Assembly (NCBI GenBank): GCA_964415175.1
Contig: CAYPYG010000016.1
Location: 1-58,674 of the forward strand
Reading direction: 5' to 3'
DNA: 58,674 nucleotides
Origin: UBA2231 sp964415175
GTDB lineage: Bacteria; Elusimicrobiota; Elusimicrobia; Elusimicrobiales; UBA9959
Each line of letters begins with the position of its first letter. Within the stretch, counting starts at the first letter, position 1. A program made the position numbers and the translations under genes. Positions 1 to 8,146 of this stretch are shown here, piece after piece. The notes below the pieces were generated by a model. The model saw only the letters and a list, made by a program, of their open reading frames with translations, did no database searches and had not been told where the DNA came from.

Positions 1-135
1 ATCCGCCTGTCAGACATTACAGTTGCTCCTCATGTGACTCGCCGCGTGTCCCCGTAGGAAGCCGACCTATTGAATACCCCATAAGGGAACAGTCGGGGGA
101 TGCCGGGATAGTTACTCCATGGCGATGGAAGAGGT
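1..135. other. Window-edge intergenic sequence
   Basis: No gene is visible. The part around 78-118 (CCATAAGGGAACAG followed by CGGGGGATGCCGGG) resembles the outer end of the stem-loop repeats found later in the window, so it may be a degenerate remnant. This resemblance is weak. Confidence 0.25.
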
Positions 136-1305
136 TTACTTGGACGGTGACTGCTGCTGGCAGGCGCGGCGGTGCTCTTCGAGAGCGGCCAGCATCTCCG
201 CGCCGTAGGAATCTATCTTGCGTTTGGTGAGGCCCTTGACCTTGGCCAGCGCCTCCAGGGTCTGCGGGTCGGTCTGCGCTATGCGCTCGAGCATATCGTT
301 GTTGAGGATGGACTCGGGCAGCATGCCGCGCGCCCCGGCCGCGGCGTTGCGCCAGTTCTTGAGCGCCGCCGCGCGCTTCTTCGACCCCTCGAAATTGCAG
401 CCGGCCTCCGGCCGCTCGCGGCGCTCGCGCCTGGGAGGCTTGTACTCAGGGGCCGCCAGGCCGCGCGCCACGGCGTCCTCCAGCCAGTGGCCGTGATGCG
501 AGAGCACGTATTCCGTCGCGCCCTTGAAGACCGTCATATCCTTCATCGCCTGCTCCGGGTCCCGGGCCAGCGAGCCCAGGAAATCGTCGCCGACCACCTT
601 GAAGGCCGGCCTGTCCAGGTCGCGCGCGCGGCGGTCGCGCTCGGCGAAAAGTTCCTTGAGCACCGCCAGTTGCCGGGGCGAAAGCCCGCGCGACTGGCGC
701 GAGGAGAAGAAAGCGTCGGGATCGTAATGCGGGTCCAGCGGCGAGAGCCGCTCGAGCTTCTCGAACTCGTCCTTGATCTCCTCCAGGCGCCCCTTGGCGG
801 CCAGCTGCCTGGCGAAGATCTTGCGCAGGCGGTAGAGGTACTTCACGTCCTTGATGGCGTAGTCCAGCATCTCCTGCGTTATCGGCCGGCGGCCCCAGTC
901 GGCCTTCTGGAATTTCTTATTGAGATCGACGTTGAAATGCTCCTTGACCAGCGCGTCCAGGCCGCAACGCTTGAAGCCCAGGTACTTGGACGCTATCATG
1001 ACGTCGAAAATATTGCGGACGTCGGTATGGAAAGTGGTCTTGAGCATCTTGATGTCCCACTCGCCGGAGTGGAAGAGCTTCTCTATCGCCGGGTCCTCCA
1101 GCAGCGGCTTGAGCGGGCTGACGTCGACTTTCAGCGAATCGATGACGGCGTCGACGCTCTGCGCGGACAACTGCACCACGCAAAGGCTCTCGCGGTAGGC
1201 GTAGAGGCCGTTGGATTCTATATCGATGGAAAGGTAGGGGCTCGAAGAAGCTTTCGCGAGGACCTTTTCCAGCGCTTTACGGTCCTCCACCAGGATGTAA
1301 CCCAT
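136..1305 (-). CDS. rnd: Ribonuclease D
   Basis: 3'-5' exoribonuclease of the DEDDy family, acting on tRNA 3' ends and other structured RNAs. The N-terminal exonuclease domain shows all the acidic residues: D28 and E30 in SIDIESNG, D84 in HSGEWDIKML, and Y149 with D153 in DYAIKDVKYL. An HRDC-like region follows at about 200-280 and a second helical region lies near the C-terminus. Length (389 aa) is normal. The longest frame opens with TTG at 1311; the ATG two codons later is preferred because a TATCAT box lies 7 nt upstream, leaving essentially no leader and no Shine-Dalgarno sequence. It is divergent from the pseudouridine synthase gene, and the two -10 boxes overlap. Function is confident. 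Confidence 0.93.
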   Translation of the reverse strand: MGYILVEDRKALEKVLAKASSSPYLSIDIESNGLYAYRESLCVVQLSAQSVDAVIDSLKVDVSPLKPLLEDPAIEKLFHSGEWDIKMLKTTFHTDVRNIFDVMIASKYLGFKRCGLDALVKEHFNVDLNKKFQKADWGRRPITQEMLDYAIKDVKYLYRLRKIFARQLAAKGRLEEIKDEFEKLERLSPLDPHYDPDAFFSSRQSRGLSPRQLAVLKELFAERDRRARDLDRPAFKVVGDDFLGSLARDPEQAMKDMTVFKGATEYVLSHHGHWLEDAVARGLAAPEYKPPRRERRERPEAGCNFEGSKKRAAALKNWRNAAAGARGMLPESILNNDMLERIAQTDPQTLEALAKVKGLTKRKIDSYGAEMLAALEEHRRACQQQSPSK

Positions 1306-1311
1306 ATTCAA

Positions 1312-1318
1312 TATGATA
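1312..1318. promoter_or_regulatory. Overlapping divergent -10 boxes (rnd / rluE)
   Basis: TATGAT on the plus strand (1312-1317) and TATCAT on the minus strand (1313-1318) occupy the same bases. They sit 18 nt before the rluE ATG and 7 nt before the rnd ATG. Neither gene has a Shine-Dalgarno sequence. No convincing -35 is seen. Confidence 0.4.
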
Positions 1319-1335
1319 ACATTTTAGCCGCCGCT

Positions 1336-1896
1336 ATGCCCCATATCGCCTTCTACAAGCCCTACGGCGCGGTCTCGCAGTTCACCCCCGAAGCGGGGCA
1401 CCGCCCGCTGGCCGCTTTCGGCCTGCCGCGCGGCGTCTACCCGGCCGGCCGGCTGGACGCCGACAGCGAGGGGCTGCTGATACTGACCTCGGACGGCCGC
1501 TTCCAGCACCTGGTAGCCGACCCCTCCCACAAGAAGGAGAAGACCTACTGGGCGCAGGTGGACCGCGTCATAACCGAAGAGGCGCTGGACGAACTGCGGG
1601 CCGGCGTCACGCTCAACGACGGCCCCACCCGCCCCTGCCGCGCCCGCCCGATGGAGGAGCCGGCCCTGCCGCCCCGCGTCCCCCCCGTGCGCTTCCGCAA
1701 GACCGTGCCCACCTCGTGGGTGGAACTGGTCATCACCGAAGGACGCAACCGGCAGGTCCGCCGCATGCTGGCCCATGTCGGCTTCCCGGTCCTGCGCCTG
1801 GTCCGCCGGGCCGTCGGCACCGTCACCCTCGACGGCCTCGAGCCAGGCCGCTGGCGCGAACTGACCGAGGAAGAAGTTCGCTCTTTTTCGAGATGA
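1336..1896 (+). CDS. rluE: 23S rRNA pseudouridine synthase, RluE/RsuA family
   Basis: Isomerises a specific uridine of rRNA to pseudouridine. The 186-residue protein has no N-terminal S4 domain, like RluE. The catalytic aspartate lies in AGRLDADSEGLLIL (about residues 35-48), and the family C-terminal motif EGRNRQVRRM is present at about 137-146. The open frame runs far upstream through the antisense of rnd, but homology begins only at MPHIAFYKPYG, so that ATG is taken as the start. The gene is divergent from rnd. RluE fits better than RsuA because S4 is absent; the exact target uridine cannot be told from sequence. Confidence 0.88.
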   Translation: MPHIAFYKPYGAVSQFTPEAGHRPLAAFGLPRGVYPAGRLDADSEGLLILTSDGRFQHLVADPSHKKEKTYWAQVDRVITEEALDELRAGVTLNDGPTRPCRARPMEEPALPPRVPPVRFRKTVPTSWVELVITEGRNRQVRRMLAHVGFPVLRLVRRAVGTVTLDGLEPGRWRELTEEEVRSFSR

Positions 1897-1985
1897 GCCC
1901 CAAGCCCCCGCTTTTATCGGGAGCCAATGGGGGTGGCGGCGGATTCGCGGAGAAAAACCGTCCGGGACCTCAGGATTTCATGGAA

Positions 1986-2205
1986 ATGAGGAGACAACCG
2001 GGGATGCCGGGGGCTGACCTAAGAAAAACCGTCCGAAGGCCCGAGCTTACGGAGTATGCGCCGCAGCTGACGGTGCTTTGCTCCTCGCGGAGCGGAGGCG
2101 CATACGAGCGCGAGGGCCGAGGTCGGAGCGCGAGCACGGTGTGCGAGCGGCGTTTTTTCGTGGTCAGCCCCCGACAGCCCCAGCATAGTTTTTCCTTTTC
2201 AAAGG
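1986..2205 (+). repeat. Structured stem-loop repeat, copy 1
   Basis: Fills most of a 316-base gap between genes. A 146-nt core (2018-2163) differs at only 3 positions from copy 2 near 7.9-8.1 kb. The core is flanked by arms GGGGGCTGACC (2009-2019) and GGTCAGCCCCC (2162-2172), which pair perfectly but are unrelated to the arms of copy 2. Inside, GAAAAAC pairs with GTTTTTTC and GTATGCGCC with GGCGCATAC. The right end supplies the AAAGGAG ribosome binding site of the next gene. The preceding stretch 1897-1985 holds nothing recognisable apart from a short AAAAACCGTCC resembling the core. Confidence 0.8.
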
Positions 2206-2212
2206 AGCCGAT

Positions 2213-3097
2213 ATGACACCGCCGAGAATAGGGTTCATAGGCCTGGGCATAATGGGCTCGGCCATGGCGAAGAACCTGGTAAAGGCCGGCTACGACGTCA
2301 CCGTCTGGAACCGCGACCGCAAAAAGACGGAGGAGTTCCAGGCCCTGGGCCGCGAAGCCGCCGCCACCCCCAAGGCCCTCGCCCGGCGCTGCGACGTGGT
2401 GATAACCATGGTCACCGGCGACGAGGCGATGGAAGCGGTGCTCGGCGGCCCCGACGGCCTCTTCGCCGCCCGCTTCGGCGGCTCCACGCTCATCAACATG
2501 AGCACCCTCTCCTCCGCCTACTGCGAAAAGCTCGCGGCCCTCTGCTTCCGGGAGGCCGTGACCTTCCTGGACTGCCCCGTCGCGGGCTCCAAGCCGCTGG
2601 CCGAGAACGGCACGCTGATCATCCTGGCCGGCGCGGAGGAGAAAGCTCTGGAAAAACGCCGCCCCCTCCTGCTTTCGATGGGCAGGACCGTCATCCACGC
2701 CGGCCCGCCGACCGCCGGCACCCGGCTCAAACTCTGCGTGAACCTCCTCCTGGCCCAGATGACCACCGGGCTGTGCGAGAGCGCGGCGCTGGCAAAAGCC
2801 TTCGGCCTGGACCCGGAACTGATATTCCGGACGGCCGAGGCCAGCCCGGCGCTGGACTGCGGCTACTTCCGGATGAAGAAAGAGAACATACTAAAAAGGG
2901 AATTCCCCCCGGCCTTCGCGCTCAAGGACCTGCTCAAGGACGTCCGCTATATCCTGTCCGGGGCCGCTTCGCGCGGGCTGGAACTGCCGGTGACCGCCGC
3001 AGTGGAAATACTGGCGGCCAAAACATATAATAGCGGTGAAAGGAACAGCGACCTGACCTCGATCCTCAAGTCGCTGGACCCGCGGGAGGAAAGATGA
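2213..3097 (+). CDS. NAD(P)-dependent beta-hydroxyacid dehydrogenase (3-hydroxyisobutyrate dehydrogenase / glyoxylate reductase family)
   Basis: Predicted soluble oxidoreductase reducing small aldehyde acids (succinate semialdehyde, glyoxylate) or oxidising beta-hydroxyacids. The Rossmann motif GFIGLGIMGSAMAKNL is at residues 6-21, followed by the cofactor-specificity segment VWNRDRKK. The substrate motif lies around DCPVAGSKPLAENGTL, and the catalytic lysine is expected in RLKLCVNLLLAQ. The all-helical C-terminal domain is complete (294 aa, normal length). Start follows AAAGGAG with a 6-nt gap. It overlaps the next small gene through ATGA. The sequence does not decide the substrate; R rather than N or S after the second Rossmann strand suggests NADPH. 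Confidence 0.85.
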   Translation: MTPPRIGFIGLGIMGSAMAKNLVKAGYDVTVWNRDRKKTEEFQALGREAAATPKALARRCDVVITMVTGDEAMEAVLGGPDGLFAARFGGSTLINMSTLSSAYCEKLAALCFREAVTFLDCPVAGSKPLAENGTLIILAGAEEKALEKRRPLLLSMGRTVIHAGPPTAGTRLKLCVNLLLAQMTTGLCESAALAKAFGLDPELIFRTAEASPALDCGYFRMKKENILKREFPPAFALKDLLKDVRYILSGAASRGLELPVTAAVEILAAKTYNSGERNSDLTSILKSLDPREER

Positions 3098-3270
3098 AAA
3101 AGCATTTCCAGCAGGCCGCCGCGAGACTTCGCATGATGCCCCCCTGGGTGACGGCCCTCGTCGTCCTGGCCCTTATACTCACGGTCTTCCATATCGCGTT
3201 CGAGATAGAGTACATGCTGGACGTCGCCGAGATGGACAGGCCCTGCGCCGGCGACTGCCTCCAGGACTGA
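3094..3270 (+). CDS. Small single-pass membrane protein, 58 aa
   Basis: Short gene starting inside the stop codon of the dehydrogenase (ATGA overlap) behind GGGAGGAAAG, so it should be translated with it. It has a basic N-terminus (MKKHFQQAAARLR), one hydrophobic helix (WVTALVVLALILTVFHIAF) and an acidic tail containing two cysteines (CAGDC). I recognise no family. The overlap, good ribosome binding site and sensible topology support it as real. Its partner may be the dehydrogenase or an unseen membrane protein. Confidence 0.55.
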   Translation: MKKHFQQAAARLRMMPPWVTALVVLALILTVFHIAFEIEYMLDVAEMDRPCAGDCLQD

Positions 3271-3289
3271 CCCCCCCTTGACCACCCGC

Positions 3290-3323
3290 GGCATAAATGT
3301 TAGAGTTCTCTAACATTTATGCC
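3290..3323. promoter_or_regulatory. 15-bp inverted repeat operator over the DtxR/Feo start
   Basis: GGCATAAATGTTAGA, GTTC, then TCTAACATTTATGCC form a perfect palindrome whose right end contains the ATG of the regulator. TTGACC (3278-3283) stands 17 nt before TAGAGT (3301-3306), a possible promoter inside the palindrome. Location and symmetry fit an autoregulatory, metal-responsive operator for the regulator-feoAB pair. Confidence 0.65.
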
Positions 3324-3765
3324 CGGACACGCCCCGATCTCCCCCAAAATGCAGGATTACCTGGAGGCCGTCACCGCGCTCGCCTCGGCTCGCGGCGGGG
3401 CGCGGGTCGCCGACATAGCCAGGCGCCTCGGCGTCAGGATGCCCACCGTCAATTCCGCGCTGCGCGTGCTGCGCGGGGCGGGCATGATCACGCAGGCCCG
3501 TTACGGCGCCGTCCATCCCACCCCTCGCGGGCTCAAGGAGGGTAAGGGAATAGAGCGCTCGCATCTCGGGCTGAGGTCCTTTCTCAAGCTCGTCACCGGC
3601 GCCGGCGAGCGCGCGGCCGACGCCGAGGCCTGCCGCCTGGAGCACGCGGTAAGCCCCCGCACCATGTCGGCGATAGAGGCCATGACCGCGTTCTACTCCT
3701 CCGCGGCGGGCAGGGCGAGACTGAAGGAGCTCAGGAAGTTCATCAGGGGTCGACGGCGCCTATGA
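3319..3765 (+). CDS. DtxR/MntR-family metal-dependent transcriptional regulator
   Basis: Predicted iron- or manganese-sensing repressor. An N-terminal winged helix (QDYLEAVTALASARGGARVADIARRLGV) is followed by a recognition helix region around MPTVNSALRVLRGAGMI. The dimerisation and metal-binding half has the family pattern HLGLRSFL then DAEACRLEHAVS, with C/E and EH ligands. The SH3-like third domain is absent, as in MntR (148 aa). It overlaps feoB by ATGA, so iron uptake is the likely target. No Shine-Dalgarno sequence precedes ATG, and a palindrome covers the start codon. A downstream start at 3349 is possible but would cut the conserved first helix. Confidence 0.8.
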   Translation: MPGHAPISPKMQDYLEAVTALASARGGARVADIARRLGVRMPTVNSALRVLRGAGMITQARYGAVHPTPRGLKEGKGIERSHLGLRSFLKLVTGAGERAADAEACRLEHAVSPRTMSAIEAMTAFYSSAAGRARLKELRKFIRGRRRL

Positions 3766-5732
3766 CACCGAAGACCAGGGAGCTCACGGACCTGCTCTCG
3801 GCCCAGGAAGGCGAGCGCGGCTATGTCCAGTCCATCGAAGGCGGTCCGGGACTCAGGTCCCGCCTGCGCGCCATGGGGATCATCGAAGGCCGCCAGCTGC
3901 ACAAGGTCTCCCCTCTCTCCGCCCGGGGGCCCGTGATCACCGAAGTGCTCGGCACGCGCGTCGCCATCGGCCGCAACATGGCCGTGCACATAAAGCTCAA
4001 GGTGCGCGCGCGCTCGGTACTGCTGACCGGCAACCCGAACGTCGGCAAGAGCGTGGTCTTTTCCCGCCTGACGGGCCTGGACGTGATCTCCTCCAACTAT
4101 CCCGGCACCACGGTGGAGTACACCAGCGGCTCCACGATGCTGGCGGGCCACCGCTTCCAGCTCACCGACGTGCCCGGCGCCTACTCCCTCGAACCCACCA
4201 ACAAAGCAGAAGAGGCGGCCGCCGGCATCATCAACTCCTCGCCCGGCGACCTTGTCCTCGACGTGCTCGACGCCACCAATCTGGAGCGCAACCTTTTCTT
4301 CGCCATGCAGATGCTGGAGAAAGGCCTGCCGGTCATCTTCCTGCTCAACAAATGGGACATAGCCGAGCGCCGCGGCATACATATCGACGTGAAAGGGCTG
4401 GAAACGGACCTCGGCGCCCGCTTCATCCCGCTGGTGGCGACCACCGGCGAAGGGCTGAAGGAACTGGACGCCGCCGTCGCCGCTTTCCTGGCCGGCCGCC
4501 TGCCGGCGCCGATCTGCCCGCCTCCCGGCCACGACGAGAAATGGAAACTCATCGGCCGCATCGCCGCCGAGCGCCAGCGCATAGAGCACCGGCATCCCGG
4601 CTTCCTCGAGAAGCTGGCGGACCTGACCTCGCGCCCCTCCACCGGCCTGCCCGCCGCGGCCGCCGTGCTGGCCCTCTCTTTCTATATCATACGCTTCATA
4701 GGCGAGGGGCTCATCGGCGTCCTCGAACCTCTCTTCAACGACTACTATATGCCGCTGCTGCTGCGCGCGGCGGACCTGGCGCCCGCGCCGGACTGGCTGA
4801 AGGCCATGCTGCTGGGCGTGACGCCGGCCCCGATGGAATCGTTCGGCCTGCTGACGACCGGCCTGTTCATCCCTTTCATAGTCGTCCTGCCCTATATACT
4901 GGCTTTCTACCTCATACTGAGCCTCCTGGAGGACCTGGGCTACCTGCCGCGCCTGGCGGTGCTGCTCGACGATTTCATGCACCGCCTGGGGCTGCACGGC
5001 TACGGCACTATTCCCGTGATGCTCGGGCTCGGCTGCAAGGTGCCAGGCATACTCGCGGCCCGCGTCCTGGAAACCCGGCGAGAGCGCGTCATCGCGACGG
5101 CCCTGGCCCTGATGGTGGCCCCGTGCATGCCGCAGAGCGCCATGATACTGAGCCTCCTGGCGCCGCACGGCATGGGCTGGGTTTTCCTGGTCTTCGGGAC
5201 CATCGCGGCGACAGGCCTGACGGCCGGCGCGGCCCTGAACCGTTTCACCCGCGGCGAGGCGCCCGAACTTTTCGTCGAGATCCCCCCCTACCATCTTCCC
5301 CCTCCCGGCCTGGTGGCGCGCAAAGTCTGGATACGGATCAAGGAGTTCCTCCTCGACGCGGTCCCGATGATCATGCTCGGCGTCTTCCTGGTCAACCTGG
5401 CCGACATGAGCGGCGCGCTGACCGCGATCTCCGGGGCGTTCAAAGGACCTCTCGAAGCCTTCTTCGGCCTGCCCGGCGAGACGGTATCGGTCATGGTGCT
5501 CGGCTTCCTGAAAAAGGACATCTCGATAGCCATGCTGGCGCCTTTCGGCCTCGCCCCGGCGCAGATAGCCGTGGCCAGCGTGTTCCTTGCGCTTTACCTG
5601 CCCTGCCTGGCCAGCCTGCTGGTCATGGTAAGGGAACTGGGAGCGAAGGAGTCGCTGGGCATCGCTCTGCTGAACCTGGCCTCGGCCTCCGTCGCGGCCG
5701 CCCTGCTGCACCTGGCGCTGACGGTCCTGTAA
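3762..5732 (+). CDS. feoB: FeoA-FeoB fusion, ferrous iron transporter
   Basis: Fe(II) importer of the inner membrane with its FeoA SH3-like partner fused at the N-terminus (residues about 10-82). The GTPase domain shows G1 GNPNVGKS (about 91-98), G2 YPGTT, G3 DVPGAY and G4 NKWD. The membrane part holds two Gate segments with the conserved GLGCKVPGI and CLASLLVM-type cysteines. At 656 residues it is complete but compact. It starts within the stop of the DtxR-like gene, so both are co-translated and iron-responsive regulation is expected. A separate feoC is not present. Confidence 0.93.
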   Translation: MTPKTRELTDLLSAQEGERGYVQSIEGGPGLRSRLRAMGIIEGRQLHKVSPLSARGPVITEVLGTRVAIGRNMAVHIKLKVRARSVLLTGNPNVGKSVVFSRLTGLDVISSNYPGTTVEYTSGSTMLAGHRFQLTDVPGAYSLEPTNKAEEAAAGIINSSPGDLVLDVLDATNLERNLFFAMQMLEKGLPVIFLLNKWDIAERRGIHIDVKGLETDLGARFIPLVATTGEGLKELDAAVAAFLAGRLPAPICPPPGHDEKWKLIGRIAAERQRIEHRHPGFLEKLADLTSRPSTGLPAAAAVLALSFYIIRFIGEGLIGVLEPLFNDYYMPLLLRAADLAPAPDWLKAMLLGVTPAPMESFGLLTTGLFIPFIVVLPYILAFYLILSLLEDLGYLPRLAVLLDDFMHRLGLHGYGTIPVMLGLGCKVPGILAARVLETRRERVIATALALMVAPCMPQSAMILSLLAPHGMGWVFLVFGTIAATGLTAGAALNRFTRGEAPELFVEIPPYHLPPPGLVARKVWIRIKEFLLDAVPMIMLGVFLVNLADMSGALTAISGAFKGPLEAFFGLPGETVSVMVLGFLKKDISIAMLAPFGLAPAQIAVASVFLALYLPCLASLLVMVRELGAKESLGIALLNLASASVAAALLHLALTVL

Positions 5733-5792
5733 AGGCTCCCCCGTAAAATTGTAATCTGTACTCCGTCAGCTTTTCGCCGAGAGAGGTGTATC

Positions 5793-7115
5793 TTGACCGT
5801 CACGACCAGGAGAGCGGCGCCCGCCGCGATGAAAAGACTGCTCAGGGAAGTGCTGGACCACGAGGTCTACCCCGCCATGGGCTGCACCGAACCCGTGGCC
5901 GTGGCGCTCTGCGCCGCGCGGGCCGCCGCCCTTCTCAAAAGGCCGGCGGAACGGGTGGAAGTCCGGCTGGACCCGGGAACCTTCAAGAACGGACTGGCCG
6001 TAGCCCTGCCCAACACCGGCGGCGAGAAGGGCAACGCCCTGGCCGCGGCCGTAGGGGCGGTGCTGGCCGATCACAAGGCCGGGGCGGCGATATTCAAGGA
6101 CCTCTCCGGCAGGGACCTCGAAGCGGCCCGCGCCCTGCTGCGCTCCGGCTCCGTCCAGCTCAAGCCCGATCACTCGAAACGGGGCATTTTCATCTCCGCG
6201 TGCGTTTCGGCGGGGAAGGACTCCGCGCTCTGCGTCGTGGCCGGCGGGCACGGCAGGGTGACCCGGCTGGAACTCAACGGCAGGGCGCTGCGCTCCGGCG
6301 CCGGCGGAGCCCCCGCCGAAGGCCTGCCCCCCTACAAGAGGCTCCTCAAAGTCTCCGATTTCGGCGACCTGGTCGCCGCGGCCGAAAGCGCCGGCCCCGC
6401 CGAGCTGGCCTACATAGAGAAAGGCGTGAGGATGAACCTGCGCGCCTCCGAAGCGGGAATGGAAGCAGGCAAGGTCGGTTATTATCTGAAGGACCTGGTC
6501 GATAAAGGTTTCCTGCACCGGGACGTGGTCACCCGGGCCAAGATGATGGCGGCCTCCGCCACCGACGCCAGGATGGCCGGAATGTCCCTGCCGGTCATGT
6601 CCAGCGGCGAATCCGGCAACCAGGGCGTCGTGGCCTCTCTGGTCCCGTGGATAATCGGCAGGGCCTCCCGGGTGCCCCGGGCGAGGATCCTGCGCAGCAT
6701 AGCCCTTTCCCACATGATAAACGCCTACATCAAGGTCTTCACCGGCGAACTGGCCCCCATCTGCGGCTGCGCCGTGGCGGCCGGCGTCGGCGCGGCGGCG
6801 GCCATAGTCTACCAGCGCCGCGGCGGGGACCGACGGGCGCTTACGCTGGCGGTCAACACCGTCATAAGCGACATAGGCGGCATGCTCTGCGACGGCGCCA
6901 AGAGCGGCTGCGCGCTCAAAGTCGCCTCCTCGGCCGACTCGGCCGTGCGCGCGGGCTGGATGGCCGCGGCCGGCGAAGGCATCACCGAGGAGGAGGGCTT
7001 CATCGGCGCCACGGCCGAGGAGACCATAAAGAACATCGCCCATATCTCCAGGGCCGGCATGGGCGGCGTGGACAGGATCATGCTCGACATCATGGCCAGG
7101 AAGAATTCCCGCTGA
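5793..7115 (+). CDS. cyuA: L-cysteine desulfidase / L-serine dehydratase-like protein (CyuA, UPF0597)
   Basis: Iron-sulfur enzyme expected to split L-cysteine to pyruvate, ammonia and sulfide under anaerobic conditions. Family signatures are visible: MGCTEPVAVAL near residue 29, SSGESGNQGVVAS (about 269-281), CGCAVAAGVGAA and the C-terminal GGMLCDGAKSGCALK, which supplies cluster cysteines. Length of 440 aa is normal. The start is TTG behind GAGAGGTG. No cyuP transporter or cyuR regulator is adjacent; the next gene follows after one base. Desulfidase is favoured over serine dehydratase on family grounds, but substrate choice is not proven by sequence. Confidence 0.82.
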   Translation: MTVTTRRAAPAAMKRLLREVLDHEVYPAMGCTEPVAVALCAARAAALLKRPAERVEVRLDPGTFKNGLAVALPNTGGEKGNALAAAVGAVLADHKAGAAIFKDLSGRDLEAARALLRSGSVQLKPDHSKRGIFISACVSAGKDSALCVVAGGHGRVTRLELNGRALRSGAGGAPAEGLPPYKRLLKVSDFGDLVAAAESAGPAELAYIEKGVRMNLRASEAGMEAGKVGYYLKDLVDKGFLHRDVVTRAKMMAASATDARMAGMSLPVMSSGESGNQGVVASLVPWIIGRASRVPRARILRSIALSHMINAYIKVFTGELAPICGCAVAAGVGAAAAIVYQRRGGDRRALTLAVNTVISDIGGMLCDGAKSGCALKVASSADSAVRAGWMAAAGEGITEEEGFIGATAEETIKNIAHISRAGMGGVDRIMLDIMARKNSR

Positions 7116-7116
7116 A

Positions 7117-7872
7117 ATGCCGGTGTTCTCGCTTTTCCCCTCCGACGAAGCCGCCGACAGGTCCCTCTGCCTGAAAGCCGCGGCCGGACTGCGCCGGACC
7201 GGCGGCGCCGAAGCGCTGGAACGCTGGCGGGCCAGGCCGGGCGAGCTCTTTTCCGCCGCCGGAGCCGCCGCTTTGTCCGGGGCCTCGGCGGCGGCGGCCG
7301 GGCTGGGCCTCAGGACCTCCGTCTTCGACGCCGCCGGCCTGCCGCTTCTCCCGCCCCCTGAAGAGCTGGTCAAGGCCGAGGTCACCGACGAAGGCGTAAG
7401 GTTTTACGGAAAAAACGTCAAGGATTTCTTACCGTACGCGGAGATCGCGGCCTTCGCGGCGGGCGCGGTGGAAGAGACCCCTCCCTCGGCGAACCCGGCG
7501 GAACTCTCCGCCGGTCTTGAAACGGCGATAAAGAGGACGCTGGGCCGGGTCTCCGGGACGGCTCCGGCCTCCGCGGAGCAGCGGAAGGAGACCGCCCTGT
7601 ACCTCGATATTCTCACGACGGCGGGGGCGCGTTACCGGCTGCGCTGGGACGAGGCGGATTATTCCTGGCTCGGCGCGCGGAAAGGGTATTCCTCGCTGGA
7701 GAATTTCCGCCTTACGCTGGAGGAACTGCACGCTTTCTCGTTCGGCAAGGTGCCCGTCACCGCCGCCTTCGCGGCGCTGCGCCTCCGCGCGCCTCTGGCC
7801 CCGTTCCGCCTCCGGGACCTCGACGCCTTCGACTTCAACCTCCGCTGGTTCCTCGCCGTAAACCGCAAATAA
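7117..7872 (+). CDS. Hypothetical protein, 251 aa
   Basis: I do not recognise this protein. It begins one base after the cyuA stop, so it probably shares its transcript. It has no signal peptide or membrane helix. The N-terminal half is rich in alanine and arginine; the middle (about 85-110, KAEVTDEGVRFYGKNVKDFLPYAEI) and later part (ALYLDILTTAGARYRLRWD, YSSLENFRLTLEEL) look like beta strands of a PH-like fold, with a possible DNRW-type tail. Codon use matches its neighbours. The function is unknown. Confidence 0.6.
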   Translation: MPVFSLFPSDEAADRSLCLKAAAGLRRTGGAEALERWRARPGELFSAAGAAALSGASAAAAGLGLRTSVFDAAGLPLLPPPEELVKAEVTDEGVRFYGKNVKDFLPYAEIAAFAAGAVEETPPSANPAELSAGLETAIKRTLGRVSGTAPASAEQRKETALYLDILTTAGARYRLRWDEADYSWLGARKGYSSLENFRLTLEELHAFSFGKVPVTAAFAALRLRAPLAPFRLRDLDAFDFNLRWFLAVNRK

Positions 7873-7887
7873 AAACGACTACAGTGC

Positions 7888-8105
7888 CTTATAAAGAGAC
7901 AGCCGGGGACGGCGGGGTATCACCTAAGAAAAACCGTCCGAAGGCCCGAGCTTACGGAGTATGCGCCGCAGCTGACGGTGCTTTGCTTCCCGCGGAGCGG
8001 AGGCGCATACGAGCGCGAGTGCCGAGGTCGGAGCGCGAGCACGGTGTGCGAGCGGCGTTTTTTCGTGGTGATACCCCGGCGGCGCCCGGAATGCTTCTCC
8101 TTAAT
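7888..8105 (+). repeat. Structured stem-loop repeat, copy 2
   Basis: Occupies nearly all of the 274-base gap before the GH57 gene. The core (7923-8068) matches copy 1 at 143 of 146 positions. The outer arms CGGGGTATCACC (7913-7924) and GGTGATACCCCG (8067-8078) pair perfectly and share no sequence with the arms of copy 1 beyond the joining CC. The outer end carries AAAGAGACAGCCGG, a motif shared by the other copies. Confidence 0.8.
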
Positions 8106-8134
8106 GCGGTCTTTCACCGGGCGGGCATTGTTTC

Positions 8135-8140
8135 TATAAT
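8135..8140 (+). promoter_or_regulatory. -10 box of leaderless GH57 gene
   Basis: TATAAT ends 6 nt before the ATG of the DUF3536 gene, so transcription should begin at or next to the start codon. No Shine-Dalgarno sequence is present. Confidence 0.5.
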
Positions 8141-8146
8141 ATCCAC

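Noticed and set aside
172..1335. Upstream extension of the pseudouridine synthase frame
   Set aside because: It is antisense to RNase D; similarity to RluE starts only at 1336.
3693..5711. Long open frame on the minus strand opposite feoB
   Set aside because: Composition is repetitive (Q/H/R/G-rich) and it mirrors a strongly supported gene; high GC makes such antisense frames common.
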